From Chloroflexota bacterium (GTDB lineage Bacteria > Chloroflexota > Limnocylindria > Limnocylindrales > CSP1-4), in NCBI GenBank assembly GCA_005882635.1, contig VBFG01000048.1, forward strand, positions 1-64,000: a stretch of 64,000 bases of DNA, given 5' to 3'. Both the position numbers and the translations under genes were made by a program. This document shows, piece by piece, positions 8,584 through 17,763 of the stretch. Every line of letters starts with the position of its first letter. Position 1 is the stretch's first letter. The notes beneath the pieces are model-generated. The model ran no database searches. It was not told where the DNA came from and was given only the letters and a program-made list of their open reading frames with translations.

Positions 8584-10002
8584 CTATGCCATGGCCTTGA
8601 CCGGAAGCCAGCCCGCCTCTGGGGTGCCGAACGCCCCGACCAGGAAGTCGCGCGACGCCTCGACGTCCCGCCGGGGCCCGCTGAGCTCCGCGAGGAGCTT
8701 CCCGTTCCGCTTGAGGATCCGGCCGTCGACGATGACCGTGTCGACGTTCGAGACGTCGGCGGCGCAGACCACCGCAGCGACCGCATCGATGACCGGCGAC
8801 ACGTTCGGCGCCTTCGTGTCGATGATCACGAGGTCGGCCTTCTTGCCCGGGGTGATCGAGCCCGTCCGATCGGCGATCCCGGCGACCTTCGCCCCGTCCA
8901 GCGTCGCCCAGCGGAGCACCTGGCGGGCGGTGATCAGGTTCGGCGTGGGCGTGTTCCCGTCGAGGTCCTCCTCCCACGCCTTCTGGTGCTGGCGCGCCCG
9001 CTCGGAAGCGAAGATCGCGTGCATCTGGGTGAACTGGTCGGCCGAGGCGGTGGTCGCCACATCCGACGAAAGACCGACCGGGATCCCGAGGTCCTCGGCC
9101 TTCTGGGCGGGTGCCCAGCCGTGGCCCATCTGCATCTCGATCTGCGGCGCGAGCGACACGTTGCCGCCGGAGTCGCGGACCATCTGCCACTCGTCGTCGA
9201 GCAGGTGCGAGGAGTGGACGTAGGTCGTTCCGGGGAAGAGCAGTCCCATGTCCTTGAGGGCCCGGAGCTGCATCTTCGTGTACCCGAAGCGGTCCATCGC
9301 GACGTGGACCGTGATGTTGATCCCGAGCTCCCTGGCGAGCTCCCACTCGTAGCGGACGACGTCCTGCTTGCAGAAGTTCGTCCCCCGCGTGGCGAGGGCC
9401 ATCGTGATCAGGGCCTGGTCGTCGCTGAGGTACTGCTTCCGGACACGGCGGGCGTCGTCGCCGTTGATGCGCTCGACGCTGCCCGCATAGTCCGGCCCGA
9501 ACCACCAGGCCTGGATCGAGGTGTTCGGGAAGCCGAAGGCGAAGACCGACCGGATGGCGGCATCCCGGAGGCCCTCGACGGCCGCGTCGGCGTGGTCGGG
9601 GGTGTTCATGATGTGCGACCAGTCGACCAGGGTCGTGATGCCCGCGTTCGCGCACTCGATCGCGCCCCAGCGGTTCGCCGCAAGGACGTCCTCCGGTCGG
9701 TACTTCGGGGCGAACTTGTCGAGGATCGCCCCGAAGTAGGCGCCCAGCGTGTAGTCCGGCGCGGAGGTCCGGATCGACGTCTCCCACGTATGGCGGTGGG
9801 TGTCGATGAAGCCCGGGATGACGATGTCGCCGGCGGCGTCGATGACCTGCGCGCCGTCCGCGGCGATCCCCGGGCGGACGTCGGCGATCCGATCGCCCTC
9901 GATGAGGATGTCGGCCTCCGGCAGCTCGCCGATGGCTGGGTCCTGCGACAGGACGATCGCGTTCTTGATGAGGATCCGGTCCGCCATGGTCTGCTCCTCC
10001 AA
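8584..10002 (-). CDS. Amidohydrolase family protein (TRZ/ATZ/cytosine deaminase-like)
   Basis: ILIKNAIVLSQDP...GFIDTHRHTWETS..., VHVAMDRFGYTK, SSHLLDDEW, GLSSDVATTASADQF, TPGKKADLVIIDTKAP. Confidence 0.88.
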   Translation of the reverse strand: MEEQTMADRILIKNAIVLSQDPAIGELPEADILIEGDRIADVRPGIAADGAQVIDAAGDIVIPGFIDTHRHTWETSIRTSAPDYTLGAYFGAILDKFAPKYRPEDVLAANRWGAIECANAGITTLVDWSHIMNTPDHADAAVEGLRDAAIRSVFAFGFPNTSIQAWWFGPDYAGSVERINGDDARRVRKQYLSDDQALITMALATRGTNFCKQDVVRYEWELARELGINITVHVAMDRFGYTKMQLRALKDMGLLFPGTTYVHSSHLLDDEWQMVRDSGGNVSLAPQIEMQMGHGWAPAQKAEDLGIPVGLSSDVATTASADQFTQMHAIFASERARQHQKAWEEDLDGNTPTPNLITARQVLRWATLDGAKVAGIADRTGSITPGKKADLVIIDTKAPNVSPVIDAVAAVVCAADVSNVDTVIVDGRILKRNGKLLAELSGPRRDVEASRDFLVGAFGTPEAGWLPVKAMA

Positions 10003-10058
10003 TCGGCTAGCTGGTGGTCCCCTGGATGGCCTCGTGGTCGATGGCGGTCCCTCCTCCC

Positions 10059-10952
10059 CTAAGCGACGGGCGCACCGGTTCGACGCGCTCGCAGCTCCTC
10101 GGCAACCGTCGAGAAGTCTTGCGTCGCCCGACCCTCGGTCGACGCCTGGCGGATGAGCTCCAGGTTCGCCGCCGCCTGGGGCACCTCGACGCCGAGCGCG
10201 GCGGCGAGCTCGGTGATGAGCCGGAGGTCCTTCTCGGCGAGCTCCAGCGCGAACGCGACGGGTGTCCCGCCGGGATCGAGGAACGCCGCTCGCTTGTAGC
10301 CGAGGTATGGCGCGCCGGGCGCGCCGGAGGCGATGACGTCGTAGGCGAGGGCGCGATCGATTCCGGCCGCCTCGGCGAGGACGAGGCCTTCCGACAGGGC
10401 CCCGTTCAGGCCGTAGATGACGGTGTTGATGGCGAGCTTCATCGCCGCCCCGCTGCCGAGCGGGCCGACGTGATGGATCGTCTTCGCGAGGGCGTCCAGC
10501 ACGGGTCTCGCCCGCTCCAGGTCGCTCGCCTCTCCGCCGACCATAAGGGTGAGCGAGCCCGTCCGGGCGAAGGCGGTGCTGCCGCTGACGGGCGCATCGA
10601 GGAGGCCGGCGCCCGTCGCTCGGACGGGGGCTTCGACGGCCCGGATCGTGTCCGGCCGAACCGTGCTCGAGTCGACGAGGACCGTCCCGGCCCGGGCGCC
10701 TTCCACGAGTCCGTCCCGCCCGGTGTAGACCGCGGCGACCGCGTCGTCGTCGGCGAGCATCGTGATCGTCACGTCCGCCGTCGCCGCGGCCTCTGCGGGC
10801 GTCGCCACGATCGTGGCGTCGATCTCGGCGGCAAGCGCCTCCGCCCGGTCGCGGGTCCGGTTCTGGAGGACGACCCGATGGCCGGCCGCCGCCAGGGCGT
10901 GGGCCATCCCACTGCCCATCCGGCCGGTCCCGACCATGGCGACGGTCGTCAT
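10059..10952 (-). CDS. NAD(P)-dependent beta-hydroxyacid dehydrogenase (3-hydroxyisobutyrate/tartronate semialdehyde family)
   Basis: MTTVAMVGTGRMGSGMAHALAAAGHRVVLQNRT...LLDAPVSGSTAFARTGSLTLMVGG...GPLGSGAAMKLAINTVIYG. Confidence 0.9.
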   Translation of the reverse strand: MTTVAMVGTGRMGSGMAHALAAAGHRVVLQNRTRDRAEALAAEIDATIVATPAEAAATADVTITMLADDDAVAAVYTGRDGLVEGARAGTVLVDSSTVRPDTIRAVEAPVRATGAGLLDAPVSGSTAFARTGSLTLMVGGEASDLERARPVLDALAKTIHHVGPLGSGAAMKLAINTVIYGLNGALSEGLVLAEAAGIDRALAYDVIASGAPGAPYLGYKRAAFLDPGGTPVAFALELAEKDLRLITELAAALGVEVPQAAANLELIRQASTEGRATQDFSTVAEELRARRTGAPVA

Positions 10953-10959
10953 CGCGGGC

Positions 10960-11946
10960 TCACTTGGCTTCGTCCAGCCGGCGGCGAACCGTGTCGACGA
11001 TCCGGTCGACGGTCGGCAACGCGGCGTCCTCGAGCGCCGCCGCCGACGGCAGCGGCACGTGCGGGGTGGTGATCCGGACGAGCGGCGCATCGAGGCTGTA
11101 GAAGCCCTCGTCGGCGACGAGCGACACGATCTCCGCTCCCCAGCCGCAGAGCCGCGGGTTCTCCTCGACCGTGAACAGCCGACTCGTCTTCGCGACGGAC
11201 GCCAGGATCGCCTGGGCGTCGAGCGGGACGAGGCTCCGGAGGTCGATGACCTCGGCCGAGATGCCATCGTCGGCGGCGAGGCGGTCCGCGGCCTCGGCGG
11301 CCCGCGAGACCATCGCGGCGATCGCCACGATCGTGCAGTCCGTGCCCTCCCGGACGGTCGCCGCCGTGCCGAGCGGGACGACGTGCTCGCCGTCGGGAAC
11401 CTCGCCCTTGGTCGCGAACAGGGCCTTGTGCTCGCAGACGATCACCGGGTCCGGGTCGCGGACGGCCGACGCCATCAGGCCGACGACGTCGGCGGGCGTC
11501 GACGGCGCGACGACCTTCAGCCCGGGAATCGCCATGAGCCAGTTCTCGACGCTCTGGCTGTGCTGCGCCCCGAAGCGGAGGCCGGCGCCGTTGGCGGTCC
11601 GCAGGACGAGGGGCACGGAGACCTGGCCGTCGGTCATGTAGCGGGTCTTGGCGATCTGATTGGCGACCATGTCCCAGGCGACGGCGAAGAAATCGCTGAA
11701 CATCAGCTCCGCGATCGGGCGGAGGCCCGTCATCGCCGCGCCCATCGCCGCGCCGACGATGGCCTGCTCGCTGATCGGCGTATCGCGGACGCGGTCGGGG
11801 CCGAACCGATCGAACAGGCCCTCGGTGAGCTTGAAGACGCCACCTGCGGCACCGACGTCCTCGCCGATCAAGACGACGGTGGGATCGCGATCCATCTCCT
11901 GGGCGATCCCCGCGGCGACCGCTGCCCGATATGTCAGTTCCGCCAT
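10960..11946 (-). CDS. 2-oxoacid dehydrogenase E1 component beta subunit
   Basis: MAELTYRAAVAAGIAQEMDRDPTVVLIGEDVGAAGGVFKLTEGLFDRFGPDRVRDTPISEQAIVGAAMGAAMTGLRPIAELMF. Confidence 0.93.
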   Translation of the reverse strand: MAELTYRAAVAAGIAQEMDRDPTVVLIGEDVGAAGGVFKLTEGLFDRFGPDRVRDTPISEQAIVGAAMGAAMTGLRPIAELMFSDFFAVAWDMVANQIAKTRYMTDGQVSVPLVLRTANGAGLRFGAQHSQSVENWLMAIPGLKVVAPSTPADVVGLMASAVRDPDPVIVCEHKALFATKGEVPDGEHVVPLGTAATVREGTDCTIVAIAAMVSRAAEAADRLAADDGISAEVIDLRSLVPLDAQAILASVAKTSRLFTVEENPRLCGWGAEIVSLVADEGFYSLDAPLVRITTPHVPLPSAAALEDAALPTVDRIVDTVRRRLDEAK

Positions 11947-12935
11947 CGGGAGCTCCCGTCGGCCCAGACCTCGGTCTCGATCACGTCCGGCGACGGCTCG
12001 GGGGCTTCGCGAGCCGCTGCCTCCGCTGCCGCCACCTTCGCCGTTGCCTCCGCCTCGATCCGGTCCAGGTCCGCGGCGTCGACACCGACCGCCTCCAGCC
12101 GAGCTCGGTAGGTCGTGATCGGGTCGCGGGCGAGCCATGACGAGACCTCGTCGGCCGGCCGGTACGTCCCGGGATCCGCCCGAGAGTGGCCGCCATGCCG
12201 GTAGGTGATGGCTTCGACCAGCGACGGCCCGTCGCCGCCCCGGGCCCGTCCCAGGGTCGCGACCGCAACCTCGTGCACCGCGTCGACATCGTTCCCGTCG
12301 ACGACGATCGGCTCGAGCCCGTACGCCGAGGCCCGATCCGCGGCGGGCCGCGCCACGGCCGTCACCGCGGCGATGGCCGTGTACTCCATGTACTGGTTGT
12401 TCTCGCAGACGAACACGACGGGCGCCTTCCAGACCGCGGCCAGGTTCAGCGCCTCGTGGAAGGCGCCGATGTTGGTGGTCCCGTCACCGAAGAAGCAGAC
12501 CGCGACCTGGCCGCTCTTCCTGTACTGGGCGGACCAGGCGGCGCCCAGGGCGATCGGCAGGTGGGCACCCACGATCGCGTACGAGCCCATCATGTGGTGC
12601 TCGGCGCTGGTGATATGCATCGAGCCGCCCTTGCCGCCCATCAGGCCGTTCGCCCGCCCGAACAGCTCCCCGTAGAGCGGCCCCATGGGCGTCCCGCGGG
12701 CGAGGGCGTGGTTGTGGCCGCGGTACGTGGCGAACGTGTAGTCGTCGGCGCGCATCGCGGCGGCGAAGCCGGCGGCGACCGCCTCCTGTCCGATCCCGAG
12801 GTGGGTGGTGCCGCGGACGAGGCCCTCGAAGAACAGCTCCTGGGCGCGGGTCTCGAACCTGCGGCACGCGACCATCACGCGATAGAGCCCGAGCCGGAGG
12901 TCAAGGTCGGCGAGCGCCGGCTTCGTCGTCGCCAT
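11934..12935 (-). CDS. 2-oxoacid dehydrogenase E1 component alpha subunit (TPP-dependent)
   Basis: GLYRVMVACRRFETRAQELFFEGLVRGTTHLGIGQEAVAAG...GGKGGSMH...VCFFGDGTTNIGAFHEALNLAAVWKAPVVFVCENNQY. Confidence 0.93.
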   Translation of the reverse strand: MATTKPALADLDLRLGLYRVMVACRRFETRAQELFFEGLVRGTTHLGIGQEAVAAGFAAAMRADDYTFATYRGHNHALARGTPMGPLYGELFGRANGLMGGKGGSMHITSAEHHMMGSYAIVGAHLPIALGAAWSAQYRKSGQVAVCFFGDGTTNIGAFHEALNLAAVWKAPVVFVCENNQYMEYTAIAAVTAVARPAADRASAYGLEPIVVDGNDVDAVHEVAVATLGRARGGDGPSLVEAITYRHGGHSRADPGTYRPADEVSSWLARDPITTYRARLEAVGVDAADLDRIEAEATAKVAAAEAAAREAPEPSPDVIETEVWADGSSRWRN

Positions 12936-14173
12936 CAGTAGGGGTTCGCGACGAACAGCTCGGCCGACGGGAAGCGGGTGATCACCTGCGGCCCATCGGC
13001 GGTGACGACGACCTCCTCCTCGATCCGCGCCGCCGAGTAGCCGTCCTTCGCCGGGCAATAGGTCTCGAGGGCGATGACCATCCCTTCCTTGATCTCGACC
13101 GGGTGATCCAGGGAGTTCAGCCGGCTGATGATCGGCCGCTCGTGGAGGAACAGGCCGACGCTGTGGCCGAACTGGAGGCCGAAGCACTCCATCTCGCTCG
13201 AGAAGCCGAACTCCTCGGCCTTCGGCCAGACCTTCGCGACCTGGTCCGTCCCGACGCCCGGCTTCATCAGCTCGATCGAGGCGTCGATCCAGTGGCGCGC
13301 CGTCTTGTAGGCGTCGCGCTGGGCGTCCGACGCCATGCCGACCGAGAACGTCCGGTAGTAGCAGGTCTTGTAGCCGACGTAGGTCTGGATGATGTCGAAG
13401 AAGGCCTGGTCGCCGGGCCGGATGATCCGGTCGCTGAACACGTGGGGGTGGGGCGAGCAGCGCTCGCCCGAGACCGCGTTGATGTTGTCGACATGCTCGG
13501 AGCCGAGATCGAACAGGAGCTTCGTGACCTCGGCGACCACCTGGCTCTCCTTGATCCCCGGCTTGAGCCGCTCGGCGATGAGCTGGTAGGCGCCGTCGAC
13601 CATGGCGCAGGCGGTGTTCAGGAGCATGATCTCGTCCTGCGACTTGACCTCGCGGGCGTCGAGCATGATCTGCTGGGCGTCGCAGACGGTCAGGCCCTCG
13701 TCGCGGAGCGCCTCGAGCATCGGCGGCTCGACGATGTCGACCCCGATCGGCATGCCGCCGACGCCCTCGGCCTTGAGGATCGCCGCGACCTCGCGGGCGG
13801 CCCGCCTGAAGAGGCCCGCTTCCGGGGCGACGGCGCCGCGCAGCCCGACCATCCCGCCGTTGACGTTCTCGGGCGGCAGCCACGGCGCATACATTCGATG
13901 GTGCTTGGCGGCCGACCCGAAGTCCCACAGATGCGGCTCGCCCCCGCGGGTCAGCAGCGCGTAGCGCGTCATCTTGTCGCGGGCCCACTCGCCGATGTGG
14001 GTGCTCGTGACGTAGCGGATGTTGTTGAAATCGAAGAGGAGGACCGCGCCGACCTCGCTCGTCGCGAGCGCCGCTTTCGCCCGCCCGAGCCGGTACGTCC
14101 GGAGGCGGTCGGTGTTGACCCGCTCTTCCCAGTCGACGGTCTGCGCGCCGGGCGATGCGAACGGTCGCGACAT
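12935..14173 (-). CDS. M24 family metallopeptidase (Xaa-Pro aminopeptidase/creatinase-like)
   Basis: MSRPFASPGAQTVDWEERVNTDRLRTYRLGRAKAALATSEVGAVLLFDFNNIRYVT...; C-terminal pita-bread-fold motifs (GDQAFFDIIQTYVGYKTCYYRTF, FGHSVGLFLHERP, EIKEGMVIALETY). Confidence 0.88.
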   Translation of the reverse strand: MSRPFASPGAQTVDWEERVNTDRLRTYRLGRAKAALATSEVGAVLLFDFNNIRYVTSTHIGEWARDKMTRYALLTRGGEPHLWDFGSAAKHHRMYAPWLPPENVNGGMVGLRGAVAPEAGLFRRAAREVAAILKAEGVGGMPIGVDIVEPPMLEALRDEGLTVCDAQQIMLDAREVKSQDEIMLLNTACAMVDGAYQLIAERLKPGIKESQVVAEVTKLLFDLGSEHVDNINAVSGERCSPHPHVFSDRIIRPGDQAFFDIIQTYVGYKTCYYRTFSVGMASDAQRDAYKTARHWIDASIELMKPGVGTDQVAKVWPKAEEFGFSSEMECFGLQFGHSVGLFLHERPIISRLNSLDHPVEIKEGMVIALETYCPAKDGYSAARIEEEVVVTADGPQVITRFPSAELFVANPY

Positions 14174-14347
14174 TCGCTGACTCCCTTGTCGCCCCGGAAG
14201 GCGTTCAATGATGCTACACGCGGCACAATGGCCGCAAGGCGGGCGCGGCGCCCGGCACGGGCCCGGGTACCATGCCATCGACGACGCACCGTGGGAGGTC
14301 CGGTGGCCTGGCGGCGAGGGAACGGATCGGCACCCGAATATGGCGAG

Positions 14348-14968
14348 ATGGGCGACCGAATTCGGTCGATCCGGCAGGCCCGCGGGCTGAGCCTGCGTGG
14401 CCTGGCCGAGCGCCTCGGCGTCTCCCCGAGCCTGATCTCGCAGGTCGAGACCGGTCGCGCCAAGCCGTCCGTCAGCACCCTCTACGCCATCGCCAACGAG
14501 CTCGGGATCTCGCTCGACGAGCTGCTGTTCATCGACGCCCGGCCGGCCGCCAACGGCGCGGGTCGCGACATCGAGCTGCCGGCCGATCCCGTTCAGCGGG
14601 CCGCGAATCGCAAGGTGATCCGGCTCGCCTCCGGCGTCGTCTGGGAACGGCTGACGACGGCCTCGATCCCGAACGTCGACTTCCTCCACGTGACCTACGA
14701 GGTCGGCGGGGCGTCGAGCCCGGAGCACGAGTTCCAGCGTCACGCGGGACAGGAGTGGGGCTATGTCCTGAGCGGCTCGCTGGGCGTGACGATCGGGTTC
14801 GAGGAGGTGGTCCTCGGGCCGGGTGACGCGATCGCCTTCGACTCGACCACGCCCCATCGGCTGTACAACGCCGGGACCGAGCCGGTCCACGGGATCTGGT
14901 TCGTGCTGGGTCGGCGCTCGGCGACGTTCGAGCCGAGCCCCCATGCCGAGGCCGGCGCCTCCGGTTGA
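14348..14968 (+). CDS. XRE-family HTH regulator with C-terminal cupin
   Basis: IRSIRQARGLSLRGLAERLGVSPSLISQVETGRAKPSVSTLYAIANELGISLDELL; cupin EFQRHAGQEWGYVLSGSLGVTIG...LGPGDAIAFDSTTPHRLYN; in-frame GTG at 14302 is an alternative start. Confidence 0.9.
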   Translation: MGDRIRSIRQARGLSLRGLAERLGVSPSLISQVETGRAKPSVSTLYAIANELGISLDELLFIDARPAANGAGRDIELPADPVQRAANRKVIRLASGVVWERLTTASIPNVDFLHVTYEVGGASSPEHEFQRHAGQEWGYVLSGSLGVTIGFEEVVLGPGDAIAFDSTTPHRLYNAGTEPVHGIWFVLGRRSATFEPSPHAEAGASG

Positions 14969-15981
14969 CACCTGTGCAGCACCACTGCACACTCGCGAGA
15001 CGGGCCGAGGAGCAGCCAGCGGAGGAGCGGGTGCACCACATCGGACGCGTCGACTGGTCGTTCGTCGAGCGGCCCCAGGCAGGTTCACCGAGCTCCTCGG
15101 GTCTCGCTCGGAGCGTCCTCGTCGGGCCGTCGACCGGCGCGACCCACACCGAGCTCGCCGCCGGCGCCCTGACCGCCGGCGGCTGGCTGGCGCGCCACGT
15201 CCACTCGTTCGAGGAGGCGCTCTACGTCCTCGAGGGGGTCCTGATCTTCGAGAGCGAAGGCCACGTCCACCGGCTGCTACCCGGCGACTACGCGCTCAAC
15301 CCCATCGGCCGACCGCACACGCTGGCAGCCACGCCCGATCGGCCCGTCCGCTGGCTGTCGGTCAACACCCCGCCGCGACGACCGCCCGACGCGGAGGTCC
15401 CCGACACGATCTTCGCCCGGACCCCGCCGGACGTGGATGGGCTCGTCGCCGCGGCCGCGCCGCTCGGCGGCGGTGACCCGACGCGGCGCTTCGTCGGCCA
15501 CTACCTGGGCACGCCGCCTCAGGCCGAGGCCCTGGCCGTCGACGATCCCGGCCGCGGCCGCGCGCCGGCCGGCATGGACACTGCGCTCCTGGCCTACAGC
15601 GGGATCTCGGTAAAGATGCTCGTCGACCGCGCCATGGGCGCCGACCACCTGACGATGTTCACGGTCGACTACGAGGTCGGCGGCGCCGCCCAGGCCCACG
15701 ACCACCCGTTCGAGGAGGCCTACTTCTTCATCGCGGGAACGGTCCAGGCCGAGATCGACGGCAAGCCCGTAACGTTCGGCCCCGGCGACGTCGCCTTCGC
15801 CGGCGTGGGCAGCGTCCATGGCTTCTGGAATGACGGGCCCGATCGGGTTCGCTGGATCGAGACACAGGCGCCGCAGCCGCCCGCCCGGAACGCCTACCGC
15901 TGGCAGCCGAGCTGGAAGGCGCTGGCCGAGCGTGGGGTCGAGGCGTGGCCGGGCGCGGCACGCGTGCCTGCCGAGGCCTGA
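14965..15981 (+). CDS. Bicupin, (S)-ureidoglycine aminohydrolase-like
   Basis: Two cupin modules: HVHSFEEALYVLEGVLIFES...PGDYALNPIGRPHTL and HDHPFEEAYFFIAGTVQAEIDG...PGDVAFAGVGSVHGFWN. Confidence 0.8.
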   Translation: MTPVQHHCTLARRAEEQPAEERVHHIGRVDWSFVERPQAGSPSSSGLARSVLVGPSTGATHTELAAGALTAGGWLARHVHSFEEALYVLEGVLIFESEGHVHRLLPGDYALNPIGRPHTLAATPDRPVRWLSVNTPPRRPPDAEVPDTIFARTPPDVDGLVAAAAPLGGGDPTRRFVGHYLGTPPQAEALAVDDPGRGRAPAGMDTALLAYSGISVKMLVDRAMGADHLTMFTVDYEVGGAAQAHDHPFEEAYFFIAGTVQAEIDGKPVTFGPGDVAFAGVGSVHGFWNDGPDRVRWIETQAPQPPARNAYRWQPSWKALAERGVEAWPGAARVPAEA

Positions 15982-15998
15982 GCGCGAGGGAGGCCGAC

Positions 15999-16700
15999 AT
16001 GTCGAACGGCGGAGCGGTGGTGGTCGTCGGCGGGACGAGGGCGATCGGGCTGGAGCTCGTCCGCCACTACGCGGCGCTTGGCGACGAGGTGCTCCTCAGC
16101 GGCCAATCGCAGGACAACGTCACAGCGGCGGTGGCCGCGGTCGATGGCAAGGTCCGCGGTGTCGCGTTCGACCTCGCCCGGCCGGAATCGATCGCGCCGG
16201 CGCTTGCGGAGGCCGGACCCGTCCGGCGGCTGGCCCTCGTCGCGATCGACCGCGACCAGAACTCCGTCCGCGACTATGACCTCGCCAAGGCGCTCCGGCT
16301 CGTGACGCTCAAGCTCGTTGGCTACACCGAGGTCGTCCACACTCTGGCCGACCGGCTGACGGATGACGCGTCGATCGTCCTCTTCGGCGGGATGGCCAAG
16401 GAGCGGCCGTATCCCGGCTCGACGACGGTCACGACGGTCAACAGCGGGGTCGTCGGCCTGACCCGGACGCTCGTCGAGGAGCTCCGCCCGAAGCGGGTCA
16501 ACTCCATCCACCCGGGCGTCGTCGGCAACAGCCCGTACTGGTCGGAGAAGCCGGTCGCGATCGAGAAGTACACATCAGAGACCCCGCTCGGCCGGCTGGC
16601 GACCATGGCCGAGATCGTCGACGCCACGGTCTTCCTGCTCGAGAACACGGCCGTCAACGGAGTCGACCTGATCGTCGATGGCGGCTGGCACTGCCGCTAG
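15999..16700 (+). CDS. SDR family oxidoreductase
   Basis: AVVVVGGTRAIGLELVRHYAALGDEVLLSGQS...; C-terminus VFLLENTAVNGVDLIVDGGWH. Confidence 0.88.
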   Translation: MSNGGAVVVVGGTRAIGLELVRHYAALGDEVLLSGQSQDNVTAAVAAVDGKVRGVAFDLARPESIAPALAEAGPVRRLALVAIDRDQNSVRDYDLAKALRLVTLKLVGYTEVVHTLADRLTDDASIVLFGGMAKERPYPGSTTVTTVNSGVVGLTRTLVEELRPKRVNSIHPGVVGNSPYWSEKPVAIEKYTSETPLGRLATMAEIVDATVFLLENTAVNGVDLIVDGGWHCR

Positions 16701-16740
16701 GCGCCAAGGCGCCCGAATCTGGCGCTCGGCAGCCGATTGG

Positions 16741-16746
16741 TATGAT
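16741..16746 (+). promoter_or_regulatory. -10 element TATGAT of tRNA-Arg
   Basis: TATGAT ends 9 nt before the tRNA 5' end. Confidence 0.6.
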
Positions 16747-16755
16747 CCGGGCCGT

Positions 16756-16832
16756 CCGCCCGTAGCTCAGTGGATCAGAGCGACTGACTTCGGATCAGTA
16801 GGTCGGGGGTTCGAATCCCTCCGGGCGGGCCA
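16756..16832 (+). tRNA. tRNA-Arg (anticodon UCG), CCA encoded
   Basis: Acceptor ccgcccg/cgggcgg, D arm gctc..gagc, anticodon arm actga-cttcgga-tcagt, T arm ggggg-ttcgaat-ccctc, then g + cca. Confidence 0.93.
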
Positions 16833-16905
16833 GCAGATCCGACGTGAACCCGACCCCGGAGGCCGCCGCGGGTCGATCGTTTCCCGAGAACGTCGGCCGT
16901 TGGCG

Positions 16906-17352
16906 TCAGTCGCCGCCTGAGTCGCTACCGTCCTGCTCGCCCGAGTCGCCGCCGTCATGCTGGCCGTCGCTTGACTCGCTCGAGTCGCCCGGATCCTCGT
17001 TCTCGCCCTGGTCGTCATTGTCGGCTTGCTCGTTCTCGCCCTGGTCGTTCTCGTTCGCCTGGTTGGCCGGCTCCGGCTGTTCGATCGCCTCGGGCGCCTC
17101 CGCGTCGGGCGCCTCCGCCTCGGGCGTCTCGGCCTCGTCGGTCTCGTCGATCTCGGGAGCGTCGTTGTCGAGGACGCCACCCTCTTCGGCATCGGGGCTG
17201 TCGGTTGCGTCGAGCTCGGCCCGGAGGAGCGCTGACGCCGGACCGGACAGGCCCGGCAGATGGTGGGCCAGGGCTTGGCCCGCCCCGACGGCCGCGAGCA
17301 TGCCGGCGACGATGAGAGCCGCCACCCGGCGGCGCGAGACGCGAGAGGCCAT
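16906..17352 (-). CDS. Secreted acidic low-complexity (D/E/N/Q/S-rich) protein
   Basis: MASRVSRRRVAALIVAGMLAAVGAGQALAHHLPGLSGPASALLRAELDATDSPDAEEGGVLDND...; SD aggaga upstream of ATG 17352. Confidence 0.65.
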   Translation of the reverse strand: MASRVSRRRVAALIVAGMLAAVGAGQALAHHLPGLSGPASALLRAELDATDSPDAEEGGVLDNDAPEIDETDEAETPEAEAPDAEAPEAIEQPEPANQANENDQGENEQADNDDQGENEDPGDSSESSDGQHDGGDSGEQDGSDSGGD

Positions 17353-17535
17353 CGATCTTCTCCTATGTGCGCCGACGTGTCCGGGCGCCTTCACTGAGTC
17401 CAACGATCGAGCCTGGGGTTTTGGTATGGGTCTGACGAGATGGTACCGGGGCGTCCGGCGAACTGCCCATGTGCGCGTCTGCACCGCGCCCCAGGTCTGA
17501 CGGCGGGCTGTCGCATCGGAGACATGACGGGTGTC

Positions 17536-17641
17536 AACGATGGTTTTTGGAACGACCCGACGACGCTGCCACGATGGAATCCGACGACCCGGCTTGCATG
17601 ACCATCGTTCCCCCGGCGGTGTAGGGCAGCCGGGTCGTCGG
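17536..17641. other. Interleaved inverted repeats (H-type pseudoknot topology), possible structured RNA
   Basis: aacgatggt (17536-17544) / accatcgtt (17601-17609), and ccgacgacccggct (17581-17594) / agccgggtcgtcgg (17628-17641). Confidence 0.4.
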
Positions 17642-17763
17642 CTGTCCTCGGGCCCACCCAACGCGATGCTGCCGATTCCGAGACGCCGGCGAGACGGTCA
17701 TTAAGTAGTGTCCCGTCGGATCGCCGCCCAGGGCGATCGTCGCAGTGGCGAAGGAGCCTCGAC

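Noticed and set aside
12935-15088. 717-aa ORF as a full-length protein
   Set aside because: Only the part from ATG 14173 encodes the M24 protein; the N-terminal extension is antisense to the XRE-cupin and bicupin genes.
16678-16920. 80-aa ORF across tRNA-Arg
   Set aside because: Overlaps a well-formed tRNA gene; spurious.
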